Notes: generated by a model from the sequence alone, not told the origin. Counted from the first letter of the stretch, positions 1 to 6,983 are shown. The stretch: DNA of 8,868 bases from an uncultured Phycisphaerales bacterium (GCA_946886375.1 CAMPIL010000138.1:1-8868); one strand, 5' to 3'. Program-made: numbers and translations.

Positions 1-60
1 CGGACACTCTCCGCCGTCGGCTGCAACTCTGGGCCGTACCCTCCGATTCTCCCGCTGCGC
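1..60. repeat. Degenerate inverted-orientation copies left of the array
   Basis: The words ACTCT (6-10), ACTCT (26-30) and ATTCT (46-50) are spaced exactly 20 bases apart. They are the complement of the AGAGT core found in each unit of the array to the right. The match extends to ACTCTCCG at 6-13, the exact reverse complement of CGGAGAGT, and to GATTCTCCC at 45-53, one mismatch from the reverse complement of GGGAGAGTC. The stretch therefore looks like decayed copies in opposite orientation that keep the period. It runs to the window edge, so its full extent is unknown. The words are short, so chance similarity is possible. Confidence 0.45.
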
Positions 61-220
61 CGGAGAGTCATTGCGTGCGCCGGAGAGTCATTGCGTGCGC
101 GGGAGAGTCATTGCGTGCGCGGGAGAGTCATTGGATGCGCCGGAGAGTCATTGGGTGCGCCGGAGAGTCATTGGATGCGCCGGAGAGTCATTGGATGCGC
201 CGTAGAGTCATTGGCGCAGC
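61..220. repeat. Tandem array of eight 20-bp direct repeats
   Basis: Eight head-to-tail units begin at 61, 81, 101, 121, 141, 161, 181 and 201. A typical unit reads CGGAGAGTCATTGGATGCGC. The core AGAGTCATTG is identical in all eight. Variation is confined to the first base (C or G), bases 14-16 (CGT in units 1-3; GAT or GGT in units 4-7) and the last unit, which ends differently. Units 1 and 2 are identical, as are 6 and 7, which fits expansion by slippage or unequal exchange. There are no unique spacers, so it is not CRISPR. Twenty bases is close to two helical turns, so each core lies on nearly the same DNA face, as in iteron or multi-operator arrays. Function is unknown. Confidence 0.95.
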
Positions 221-226
221 CAATGA
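208..226. repeat. Perfect 8-bp hairpin closing the repeat array
   Basis: TCATTGGC (208-215) pairs perfectly with GCCAATGA (219-226) around a GCA loop. The left arm is the TCATTGG core of the last unit. The right arm begins an inverted partial copy: positions 214-226 match 12 of 13 bases of the reverse complement of a unit. No T-run follows on either strand, so it does not look like an intrinsic terminator. Confidence 0.6.
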
Positions 227-583
227 ACGTCCCGAATCGTTTATCGTCGCCAAAAACGCTGGTGGCGCGAATTCCGCTGCTGCAGGCTCAATTCGCGCGC
301 GGAACAGACCGACGATCATGGCGACGACGAGCTTCCCTTGGAACGCGTCAGCAGGCACGCTGGGTTGCGCCGCCATTGCGAAGCCCGCCATCACGCGCTG
401 CGTGATCCATTACCGGAGGCGGGGGCGCGGCCGAATCCGGGGCGGGGATTTCACTGTCGCTCAACCCATCTGCTTGCTGCATCGAATGCGGCAATGCGGT
501 CGCTGGCGGTTGGTGGTTTCATGATGGATCGTCGCCTCGTGCGCGTGGTGGCGCGGTGCTATCATGTGTGTTTCCAAACTGCC
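227..583. other. Gene-free stretch upstream of glnS
   Basis: No gene could be supported here. Open frames run through it on the plus strand but have no recognisable protein features, and the glnS frame only begins to resemble GlnRS after position 584. It holds one perfect 7-bp hairpin, ATCACGC (390-396) with GCGTGAT (400-406) around a GCT loop, without a following T-run. No tRNA-like or riboswitch-like structure was recognised. It presumably contains the glnS promoter and leader. Confidence 0.5.
560..565 (+). promoter_or_regulatory. Possible -10 element for the glnS cluster
   Basis: TATCAT at 560-565 resembles a sigma-70 -10 hexamer and would place the transcript start near 572, giving a leader of about 12 bases before the glnS ATG. 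No convincing -35 hexamer is found about 17 bases upstream, so the call is weak. A short leader would fit the absence of a Shine-Dalgarno site. Confidence 0.25.
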
Positions 584-2326
584 ATGACCACCGCTGAATC
601 CAAGACGCCCGCCAGCCCGACGCCTCAGCCCGACAACAAGGATTTCATCCGCGAAATCATCGAGCAGGATATCGCTGCCGGCAAGCATGGCGGCAAGGTG
701 GTCACGCGCTTCCCGCCGGAGCCCAACGGCTATCCGCACGTCGGGCACGCCACTTCAATCTGTCTGAACTTCGTCATCGCAAAGGAGTATGGCGGCACGT
801 GTCACCTGCGCTTTGATGACACCAACCCCATCAAGGAAGAACAGGAATATGTGGATGCGATCAAGGCGGATATTCGCTGGCTCGGCTGGGATTGGGGACC
901 GCACGAGTATTACGCTTCGGACTATTTCGAGCAGTTGTACGAATGGGCGATCCTGCTGATCAAGCGCGGCAAGGCGTTTGTGTGCGACCTGCCTGTGGAA
1001 GAGGTGCGCAAGTATCGAGGCACGCTGACCACGCCCGGCAGGGAAAGCCCGTACCGCAATCGATCGGTGGAAGACAATCTGGATCTGCTCAATCGGATGC
1101 GCAAGGGCGAGTTTCCCGACGGTGCGCGCACGCTCCGCGCGAAGATCGACATGAGTTCACCGAACTTGAACATGCGCGATCCGGTGATGTACCGCATCCT
1201 GCACGCGGAGCATCACCGCACGGGAAACCAGTGGTGCATCTATCCGATGTACGATTGGGCGCACGGTCAGAGCGATTGGATCGAAGGCATCACGCACTCG
1301 ATCTGCACGCTGGAGTTTGAGGATCACCGCCCGCTGTACGACTGGTTCATCGATCAGATCACCGCGGCCGGCGGCGCGCCGAAGAATGTCACACACAGGC
1401 CCCGGCAATACGAGTTCGCACGGCGAAACCTCAGTTACACGCTGACCACCAAGCGCAAACTGCTGGAACTGGTGCAGCGCGGCGACGTGCGCGGCTGGGA
1501 TGATCCGCGCATGCCGACGATCGCAGGAATGAGGCGGCGAGGGTACCCGCCCGAGGCGATTCGCGCGTGGGCGGCTGAAATCGGCGTGGCGCGGCGAGAA
1601 AACGTCATCGACGTGGCGCTGCTGGAGTTCGCGGTGCGCGAGCGCCTCAACAAGACCTCGCCTCGCGTCTTCGCGGTGCTGAATCCGCTGAAGGTGGTGA
1701 TCGACAATTACCCCGACGATCAGGTTGAGGAACTGGAAGCGATCAACAATCCGGAAGATCCCAGCGGCGGTTCGCGCAAGGTTCCGTTCTCCAAGGTGAT
1801 CTACATCGAGCGCGAGGATTTCGCGGAGGTTCCGCCGCCGAAGTATTTTCGGCTCGCGCCCGGGAAGGAAGTGCGTCTGCGAGCCGCGTATTACATCACC
1901 TGCACCAGCATCGTGAAGGATGCGAAGGGTGAAGTGACGGAAGTGCACTGCACGTACGATCCTGCGACGCGCGGCGGTTGGTCGCAGGACGGCCGCAAGA
2001 TCAAGGGCACCCTGCACTGGGTTTCGGCCAGGCACGCGGTGGAAGCCGAGGTGCGCTTGTACGATCGCCTGTTCATGAAGCCCGATCCGGACGATGTGCC
2101 CGAGGGCAAGTCGTTTCTCGACAGCATCAATCCGAATTCGCTTGAAGTGGTGCGCAATGCGAAACTGGAGCCGAGCCTGGCGAGCGCGCAAGTAGGCGAG
2201 AAGTTTCAGTTCGAGCGGCAGGGTTATTTCTGCGTTGATTTGGATTCGAAGCCGGGCGCGTTGGTGTTCAATCGCACGGTTCCGCTGCGCGATTCATGGA
2301 GCAAAGAAGCGGGGAAGGGCGGCTGA
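584..2326 (+). CDS. glnS: Glutaminyl-tRNA synthetase (GlnRS)
   Basis: Class I aminoacyl-tRNA synthetase that charges tRNA-Gln with glutamine using ATP in the cytosol (EC 6.1.1.18). The 580-residue product aligns along its length with E. coli GlnRS (about 554 residues). The Rossmann catalytic core carries RFPPEPNGY at 42-50 and the HIGH-type signature HVGH at 52-55, followed by LRFDDTNP at 75-82. WCIYPMYD (217-224) and HPRQYEF-like RPRQYEF (272-278) are also typical. The KMSKS loop reads LTTKRK at 287-292 where E. coli has VMSKRK. The C-terminal beta-barrel anticodon-binding region has GKEVRLR (427-433), HWVSA (478-482), EVRLYDRLF (489-497) and FNRTV near the end. The frame is open from 338, but the ATG at 584 fits the family N-terminus, and the upstream 82 residues resemble nothing. 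No Shine-Dalgarno site is visible. Its stop overlaps the next start as TGATG. Confidence 0.97.
   Translation: MTTAESKTPASPTPQPDNKDFIREIIEQDIAAGKHGGKVVTRFPPEPNGYPHVGHATSICLNFVIAKEYGGTCHLRFDDTNPIKEEQEYVDAIKADIRWLGWDWGPHEYYASDYFEQLYEWAILLIKRGKAFVCDLPVEEVRKYRGTLTTPGRESPYRNRSVEDNLDLLNRMRKGEFPDGARTLRAKIDMSSPNLNMRDPVMYRILHAEHHRTGNQWCIYPMYDWAHGQSDWIEGITHSICTLEFEDHRPLYDWFIDQITAAGGAPKNVTHRPRQYEFARRNLSYTLTTKRKLLELVQRGDVRGWDDPRMPTIAGMRRRGYPPEAIRAWAAEIGVARRENVIDVALLEFAVRERLNKTSPRVFAVLNPLKVVIDNYPDDQVEELEAINNPEDPSGGSRKVPFSKVIYIEREDFAEVPPPKYFRLAPGKEVRLRAAYYITCTSIVKDAKGEVTEVHCTYDPATRGGWSQDGRKIKGTLHWVSARHAVEAEVRLYDRLFMKPDPDDVPEGKSFLDSINPNSLEVVRNAKLEPSLASAQVGEKFQFERQGYFCVDLDSKPGALVFNRTVPLRDSWSKEAGKGG
2311..2319 (+). 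promoter_or_regulatory. Ribosome binding site of the 304-residue unknown protein
   Basis: The purine-rich GGGGAAGGG lies inside the 3' end of glnS, six bases before the ATG at 2326. It supports that ATG over the in-frame ATG at 2296 and suggests reinitiation or coupling with glnS translation. Confidence 0.5.
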
Positions 2327-3240
2327 TGCACAAGCCGCGTGCAAGCGTTGAGGCGTTGTTGGCGAACATCATCGACTACGCGGGATTGTTCCCGCCTGCG
2401 AAGTTGGAGATGGGGCCAACGGTGCGCAACTACGATGCGTATTTGAAGTCGCCTGAGCAATGGATGCTGGGGCGGCTGATCGTGCCGGTGTCGCGGTTGG
2501 CGGAGTTCGAGACACATGCGCGGCAAGCGCAAGGAGATCACAACGACGTTGCAGAGCCGTGGCGAATCAGTGCGCTGACTGCGGCAGCGGAGAACACAGA
2601 CCAACTTGCCACGGATATCGCAGCGATCGAAGCATTCAACGTGCGGCATGAGGACGGCGAAGGCCTGGGGGTGATCGATGTGATCGAGTTGAAAGCCGAC
2701 TCGGTCGATTCGATTGAAAGCGCATTGGATGTGGTCGCGCCTGACTTGTTTCCGTTCTTCGAGATTCCCGTTGATCGCGATCCGCGCGGCCTGATCGCAA
2801 CGCTGGTGGATGGCGATGCCGGGGCGAAGGTTCGCACGGGTGGAGCGAGCGTGCCGACGCCGGGACAACTTGCTGCGTTCATCGCTTCCTGTGGATCGGC
2901 CCACGTGCCGTTCAAGGCCACGGCCGGGCTGCATCATCCGTTGCGGCATTTCTCCACGTCGGCAAACATGGAGGAATTTGGATTCCTCAACGTGTTCGTG
3001 GCTGGCGTGATGGCCGGGGCCGGGATTTTGAGCGAGCGCGAGGTTTGCGAGTTGCTCGCCGAGCATTCGATTGAAGCGTTTGAGTTCGACGAGCGCGGCA
3101 CCCGCTGGCGCGCCTACCGGTTGGATTGTGCGGACATTGCGGAATGGCGAGATGACTTCGCGGTATCATTCGGCTCGTGTTCGTTCGATGAACCGGTCGA
3201 GGACTTGCGGCGGATGAATCTTCTGCCCTGCGCAACGTAA
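2326..3240 (+). CDS. Uncharacterised conserved-looking protein, coupled to fumarylacetoacetase
   Basis: I cannot assign a function. The 304-residue soluble protein has no signal peptide or membrane segment. Motif-like blocks that look enzyme-like are DYAGLFPPA (17-25), WMLGRLIVP (46-54), FFEIPVD (144-150), AKVRTGG (167-173), PFKATAGLHHPLRH (195-208), GFLNVFVAG (219-227) and FGSCSFDEP (282-290). Alternating short hydrophobic strands and helices suggest an alpha/beta, possibly TIM-barrel, fold; this is inference. FKATAG resembles lysine-bearing active-site strands of Schiff-base aldolases such as DeoC, but that is only a local likeness. The ATG at 2326 is chosen because it has a purine-rich site six bases upstream and overlaps the glnS stop (TGATG). 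The stop lies two bases before the fumarylacetoacetase ATG, so co-expression with that enzyme is likely. A role in aromatic amino-acid breakdown is a guess from context. Confidence 0.85.
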   Translation: MHKPRASVEALLANIIDYAGLFPPAKLEMGPTVRNYDAYLKSPEQWMLGRLIVPVSRLAEFETHARQAQGDHNDVAEPWRISALTAAAENTDQLATDIAAIEAFNVRHEDGEGLGVIDVIELKADSVDSIESALDVVAPDLFPFFEIPVDRDPRGLIATLVDGDAGAKVRTGGASVPTPGQLAAFIASCGSAHVPFKATAGLHHPLRHFSTSANMEEFGFLNVFVAGVMAGAGILSEREVCELLAEHSIEAFEFDERGTRWRAYRLDCADIAEWRDDFAVSFGSCSFDEPVEDLRRMNLLPCAT

Positions 3241-3242
3241 CC

Positions 3243-4559
3243 ATGCCTGAATTAGACAAAACGCACGACCCCGAACGCCGCAGTTGGGTGGAGTCGGCGA
3301 ACCAGCCTGGCTGTGATTTCCCGATTCAGAACCTGCCGTTCGGCGTGTTTCGAAGGCGCGGCAGTGATGAACAGCCGCGCATCGGCGTCGCCATTGGTGA
3401 CCAGATTCTGGATGTGCGCGAGTGTGTCAGTGAGAAACTGCTCAAGGGCATTTCACCCGAGTGCGGCTGCGCACTGTCGGCGACCACCCTCAACGATTAC
3501 ATGTCGCTGGGGAGATCGCATTGGAAAGCGGCGCGCGCGGCGGTTGGAGATTTGATGGACGAAGAAAAAGTCGCACACCGTGAGCGTGCCAAGCCGCGAG
3601 CGGCTTTGGTGGAGATGGGCGACGTTGACATGCTGCTGCCGGCCTCGATTGGCGATTACACCGACTTCTACGCGTCGGTCCATCACGCCACGAATGTTGG
3701 ATCAATGTTTCGGCCGGACAACCCGCTGTTGCCCAACTACAAGCACCTGCCGGTGGGATATCACGGCCGGGCGAGTTCCATCGTCTGCAGCGGCACGCCG
3801 ATGCGCCGGCCGATGGGGCAGACCGTCGCCAACGATGCCGGCCCTCCGACGTTCGGCCCCTGTAAATTGCTCGATTACGAGATGGAAATGGGATTCTTCA
3901 TCGGGCCGGGAAACGATCTTGGCCGGCGCATCCAAATGCGCGACGCGGCAAGTCACATCTTCGGCATGGTGATCGTGAACGACTGGTCGGCCCGCGATGT
4001 GCAGAAATGGGAATATGTACCACTCGGGCCGTTCAATGCGAAGAACTTTGCGACGACGATTTCGCCGTGGGTGGTGACGCTGGATGCGCTTGAGCCTTTT
4101 CGCGCGAACGGTCCGAAGCGCGGCAGCGACGACCCGCCGGTGCTGGAGTACCTTCAACCTCAAGAGGCGATGGGCATCCACGTGACCGTGGAGGTGCGAC
4201 TGGCCTCGGAACAGATGCGATCGCGCGGCATGGAGCCTGCGCTGGTCAGCCGCGGCAGTTTCTCAGACATGTACTGGACCATCGCGCAGATGCTCGTGCA
4301 TCATACTTCGACTGGATGCAACCTGCGGCCGGGCGATCTGCTCGCCAGTGGAACGATTTCCGGTCCGACGGAAGATTCGCGCGGCTGCCTGCTTGAGCGC
4401 ACGTGGCGCGGCCAGAATCCCATTGAACTTCCAGACGGCACGCAGCGCAAGTTCCTGCAGGACGGCGACGAAGTCATCATGCAAGCATTCTGCGAACGGG
4501 CCGGCGCTGCACGCATCGGCTTTGGTTCAGCGCGGGGCATCGTTCAACCTGCTCAATGA
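3243..4559 (+). CDS. fahA: Fumarylacetoacetase
   Basis: Hydrolyses 4-fumarylacetoacetate to fumarate and acetoacetate (EC 3.7.1.2), the last step of tyrosine/homogentisate breakdown, in the cytosol. The 438-residue protein matches the full-length eukaryotic-type enzyme (human about 419). The small N-terminal domain has DFPIQNLPFGVF (25-36) and IGVAIGDQILD (47-57). The catalytic domain has IGDYTDFYAS (136-145), HHATNVG (147-153), LPVGYHGRASS (169-179), LDYEMEMGFFIGPGN (210-224), NDWSARDVQKWEYVPLGPF (246-264) and LRPGDLLASGTISGP (361-375). By alignment with human FAH, the catalytic His133 is His148, and the metal ligands Asp126, Glu199, Glu201 and Asp233 are Asp141, Glu213, Glu215 and Asp247. 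All are intact, so activity is expected. There is no Shine-Dalgarno site at the ATG; with a two-base gap to the upstream gene, coupling is likely. Other tyrosine-degradation genes are not in the window. Confidence 0.97.
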   Translation: MPELDKTHDPERRSWVESANQPGCDFPIQNLPFGVFRRRGSDEQPRIGVAIGDQILDVRECVSEKLLKGISPECGCALSATTLNDYMSLGRSHWKAARAAVGDLMDEEKVAHRERAKPRAALVEMGDVDMLLPASIGDYTDFYASVHHATNVGSMFRPDNPLLPNYKHLPVGYHGRASSIVCSGTPMRRPMGQTVANDAGPPTFGPCKLLDYEMEMGFFIGPGNDLGRRIQMRDAASHIFGMVIVNDWSARDVQKWEYVPLGPFNAKNFATTISPWVVTLDALEPFRANGPKRGSDDPPVLEYLQPQEAMGIHVTVEVRLASEQMRSRGMEPALVSRGSFSDMYWTIAQMLVHHTSTGCNLRPGDLLASGTISGPTEDSRGCLLERTWRGQNPIELPDGTQRKFLQDGDEVIMQAFCERAGAARIGFGSARGIVQPAQ

Positions 4560-4598
4560 CGCGCTTGATTGTCTGACCGATGCGGAATTGGATTAGCC

Positions 4599-4853
4599 GT
4601 GATTGATGAAGACCCCAGCGATGAGGACATCGAGCGATTTGATCGCGAGACCGCCTTCTGTCCGGACTGCGGCGAGGAAGTCTGGGATCAGGCGGAAATC
4701 TGCCCAAAATGTCACGCGTTCATCGGCGGACAGACGCTCACTCGCCAGCCAATTGAGCGGTGGGTCAGTCGCCGCGCGATGATGTTGATCATCGCAGTGC
4801 TCGCTGTCATCTTCATCGTATTGTGGCTGTTGAGCAGCCCGGCGGGATTCTAA
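4599..4853 (+). CDS. Small zinc-ribbon protein with one C-terminal membrane helix
   Basis: An 84-residue protein from the GTG at 4599. The N-terminal 20 residues are acidic. A zinc ribbon follows, with CPDC (21-24) and CPKC (35-38), as in double-cysteine 'zinc-ribbon domain' proteins. A basic patch (VSRRA, 56-60) precedes one hydrophobic helix at about 61-79, and a short tail ends the protein. It is probably a tail-anchored inner-membrane protein with the zinc ribbon in the cytosol; function is unknown. A TTG at 4569 in the same frame would add ten residues. The GTG is preferred because the residues after it already form the acidic head, but the choice is not firm. It lies 39 bases after the fumarylacetoacetase stop and may be the last gene of that transcript. 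It ends 13 bases from the stop of the convergent gene, with no clear terminator between them. Confidence 0.75.
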   Translation: MIDEDPSDEDIERFDRETAFCPDCGEEVWDQAEICPKCHAFIGGQTLTRQPIERWVSRRAMMLIIAVLAVIFIVLWLLSSPAGF

Positions 4854-4866
4854 GCAACGAACGCTC

Positions 4867-5997
4867 TCATTGGGGATCTTCGACCCCTTTGCCGCGCGAT
4901 GTGATTGTGATCAGCACCTGATGAAAATCGGTGATATCGCGCGAAGGCCTTGGATCCCATGCCCAGACGGCAGGGCTTCGCGGACTTTCCACCGTGGCTG
5001 GCGGGATGAAGTGATACGCCAGCGGCAGCCGGAGATTCAGATCCTCCAGAGTGCCGAACTCGGGCCAGGGCTTGCGAACGTCCATAGTTCGCACTGCTTT
5101 GCCGCGCATCGCCATGGGATCAAACGGAATCCATCCTGCTTCGGGCAAGTAGAATTCGCCCCAACTCACAAAGGTCGGCTGTCCGCTCTTGCCTTCTTCC
5201 ACGCCCACGACCGGCCGCGCCGGAATGCCCGCGGCTCGCAGCATGGCGACGCACACGCACACCAGGTCATGCGGCGAACCGAGTCCCTTGGCCGCGGCCT
5301 CGCGAGCACCGACCATTGTCATGCCACGAAGCGTGTTGTAATTGCCGCGATCGGTTCCGTCGCCGCTGACATTCAACTGGGCGATGCAATAGCGAACAAG
5401 TTCCTTCGCGGCGATGTAGGGCGCGACGCTGCGCAGACGCCCTTGCGAGCATTGCTCGACGGCGTCCTTGAAGATCGGGTCATTTGATTCAACATACATC
5501 TGCGGCTGCAGGCCGTCTTTGACCTCCTTGGGCCATTCCTCGGGCCAGGGCACTTTGGCTGCGTCTTCATCATTGATTTGGCTGGACCACACCTGCACGC
5601 GATAACCGATCTGCCAGCGGATTTCCTGGCCGTTGAATCGTTCGATGTTGAGGATGCCCAGCGTCAGCCCGTAGGGATATCCAGATTTCAACTCAAGCGC
5701 GGGACGGGCGGATCGGTTGTCCAGCCAAAGTTGAGCGGCAACGGATTCGCTGTCAACGCGGTTGTAGGTGCCCAGGAAAAGAATGGGCATGACAATGGGC
5801 GTGTGCTCAAGGTTGTAGTGGTCTTGAGTCGGCTGATCGGTGCGGACCGGCGCACGAAGCACGACGCTGAAGTTGAGGTCGTAGAGTTTGGGCTCAACGC
5901 GACGCAGCGGCCCGATGGGGGGACGGCCCGATGGCGGCGACATGCCGCACAGGACTGTGATCGTCGCAAGGGCGAACGCAATGGCGGAGCGTGGCAT
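4867..5997 (-). CDS. Exported transglutaminase-fold protein, apparently lacking catalytic Cys and His
   Basis: A 376-residue protein with an N-terminal signal-like segment (basic MPR, then hydrophobic residues to about 19), so probably exported or membrane-anchored. The C-terminal half matches the transglutaminase-like core (PF01841 type). The helix ending AMLRAAGIPARPVVG (251-265) and the strands EFYLPEAGWIPFDP (281-294) are diagnostic. In active members the first motif begins GxCxD, 15 residues before GIPAR. Here it is GSPHD (240-244), so the Cys position is Pro242. The second motif normally has HxW; here it is VSW (277-279), so His is Val277. The Asp of FDP (293) remains. The fold is therefore likely kept while cross-linking or peptidase chemistry is likely lost. 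The ATG at 5997 is chosen over a frame open to 6150 because GAGGAG lies six bases upstream and a signal peptide follows directly. It sits 58 bases downstream of the MlaE-type permease on the same strand. Confidence 0.88.
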   Translation of the reverse strand: MPRSAIAFALATITVLCGMSPPSGRPPIGPLRRVEPKLYDLNFSVVLRAPVRTDQPTQDHYNLEHTPIVMPILFLGTYNRVDSESVAAQLWLDNRSARPALELKSGYPYGLTLGILNIERFNGQEIRWQIGYRVQVWSSQINDEDAAKVPWPEEWPKEVKDGLQPQMYVESNDPIFKDAVEQCSQGRLRSVAPYIAAKELVRYCIAQLNVSGDGTDRGNYNTLRGMTMVGAREAAAKGLGSPHDLVCVCVAMLRAAGIPARPVVGVEEGKSGQPTFVSWGEFYLPEAGWIPFDPMAMRGKAVRTMDVRKPWPEFGTLEDLNLRLPLAYHFIPPATVESPRSPAVWAWDPRPSRDITDFHQVLITITSRGKGVEDPQ

Positions 5998-6003
5998 GAG
6001 AAA

Positions 6004-6009
6004 CTCCTC
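6004..6009 (-). promoter_or_regulatory. Shine-Dalgarno site fixing the start of the transglutaminase-fold gene
   Basis: Read on the minus strand, GAGGAG is followed by TTTCTC and then the ATG at 5997-5995. The six-base spacing is ideal. It is the strongest ribosome binding site in the window and decides this start against the longer open frame. Confidence 0.75.
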
Positions 6010-6055
6010 GACAGGCCATGGAGGGTACGCTGCCCCGGCCGTTGGAGTTGCCGGC

Positions 6056-6892
6056 TCAGCCGAACGCGCTCTGAGTACCGCCTTCAATGAACATGTAACT
6101 GATGGTGTTGAGCAACTTCGCCAGCACCAGGTTGATGCCGATGATCGCAAGGAAACTCGCGACGAACGCCTCGGTCGCGGCCCGGCCGACGCCTGAAGCG
6201 CCGGCCTGGCAGGTAAAGCCCTTGTAGCAGGCGATCAATCCGATGCTCGCGCCGAAGAAAACGCTCTTGATGAGACCTGATGTCGGCTCCCACCAACTTA
6301 CGAAGCTGCGCGTGAATTCCCAGTACTCGTATGGTGAAACGTGATAGATCTGGACTGTGATCAGCCAGCCGCCCCACACGCCAAGCATGTCCGAGTAAAT
6401 AGTCAGCAGCGGCGTCATGATGATGCACGCCACGACGCGCGGCACGACCAGGTAGGGAATGGGATCGGCGGCCATCGCTCGCAGCGCATCCAGTTGCTCG
6501 GTGACGCGCATGGTGCCCAATTCCGCCGCGAGCGCACCGCCCACGCGACCGGCGACCATCACCGCCGCAAGCACCGGTCCAATCTGCTTCACCACCGAGA
6601 CGTTGATGACGCCGCCCAGTCGATGCTCCTGTCCCACTGATCGAAACTGCTCGAAGCCTTCCAGCGCCAGGATCATGCCGATGAACGCACCGGTAATCGC
6701 CACAACAGGAATGGACGCGACGCCCACGGTGAAGAATTGCCGCCCCAGCAGACGCCAGCGAAGCCAGCGGTCAACACGAAACAGAAGCCACCATCCGGCT
6801 GAGCCGGCAAAGCGCGTGAAGCGGCCGAACTCCGCCAGCGCCAGCAGCACGGTCAATCCGAACAGGGAGACTTTCGCATACAGCGATTGCAC
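6056..6892 (-). CDS. mlaE: MlaE-family ABC transporter permease
   Basis: Permease subunit of an Mla-type (MlaFED) lipid transporter in the inner membrane, a family tied to phospholipid traffic between the membranes and outer-membrane asymmetry. The 278 residues are slightly longer than E. coli MlaE (260). Hydrophobic segments lie at about 8-20, 55-78, 96-125, 146-180, 208-222 and 240-268. The family signature is clear: GPVLAAVMVAGRVGGALAAE (105-124) followed by LGTMRVTEQLDALR (125-138), the loop that contacts the ATPase. GASGVGRAATEAFVASF (231-247) is the second conserved block. The start is the GTG at 6892; an in-frame TGA lies two codons upstream, so no longer start exists. No usable Shine-Dalgarno spacing is seen. 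TATGCT (6905-6900) could be a -10, which would make the transcript almost leaderless. No mlaF ATPase or mlaD gene adjoins it, unlike common mla operons. Confidence 0.93.
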   Translation of the reverse strand: MQSLYAKVSLFGLTVLLALAEFGRFTRFAGSAGWWLLFRVDRWLRWRLLGRQFFTVGVASIPVVAITGAFIGMILALEGFEQFRSVGQEHRLGGVINVSVVKQIGPVLAAVMVAGRVGGALAAELGTMRVTEQLDALRAMAADPIPYLVVPRVVACIIMTPLLTIYSDMLGVWGGWLITVQIYHVSPYEYWEFTRSFVSWWEPTSGLIKSVFFGASIGLIACYKGFTCQAGASGVGRAATEAFVASFLAIIGINLVLAKLLNTISYMFIEGGTQSAFG

Positions 6893-6947
6893 GCCTCAAA
6901 GCATAGCGACAATCGAAACCTTGGCACGTCACGTCGCGTCGAATGCG

Positions 6948-6983
6948 ATGAAAGAAAAACCCCGCCGCATTGCGCCGGGGTTC
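6948..6983 (-). terminator. Intrinsic terminator after the dockerin-tailed protein gene
   Basis: On the minus strand AACCCC (6982-6977) pairs with GGGGTT (6963-6958), and 6976/6964 add a seventh pair. After one C-C mismatch, three more G-C pairs close on a three-base loop. TTTTTCTTTC follows directly (6957-6948). This is a textbook rho-independent terminator, starting about 30 bases past the stop codon at 7013. It separates the large gene from the mlaE gene, so mlaE should have its own promoter in 6893-6947. Confidence 0.88.

Noticed and set aside
61..220. CRISPR array
   Set aside because: Units are directly abutted with no unique spacers, and no cas gene is present.
188..394. 68-residue minus-strand open frame with some hydrophobic character
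   Set aside because: No ribosome binding site or recognisable family, it ends inside the repeat array, and its composition is explained by GC-rich DNA.
75..524. 149-residue open frame through the repeat array (and a second at 91-405)
   Set aside because: A 20-bp unit returns to frame every three copies, so all forward frames read the same 20-residue repeat. Openness is an artefact of the repeat, and the sequence after it resembles no protein.
338..583. N-terminal extension of glnS from an earlier start at 338, 521 or 524
   Set aside because: These residues are Arg/His-rich and unlike GlnRS. Family similarity begins shortly after the ATG at 584.
1157..2191. 344-residue minus-strand open frame
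   Set aside because: It lies wholly antisense to the well-conserved glnS and is Arg/His-rich, as expected of a shadow frame.
2224..3066. 280-residue minus-strand open frame
   Set aside because: It is antisense to the 304-residue gene, which has a coupled start and ribosome binding site. The minus frame has neither.
4854..4866. Bidirectional terminator between the convergent genes
   Set aside because: The 13-base gap and its edges form no GC-rich hairpin followed by a T-run.
5945..5997. Lipoprotein signal in the transglutaminase-fold protein (Cys17)
   Set aside because: The residue before Cys17 is Leu, not Gly, Ala or Ser, so the lipobox rule is not met. A plain signal peptide or anchor is more likely.
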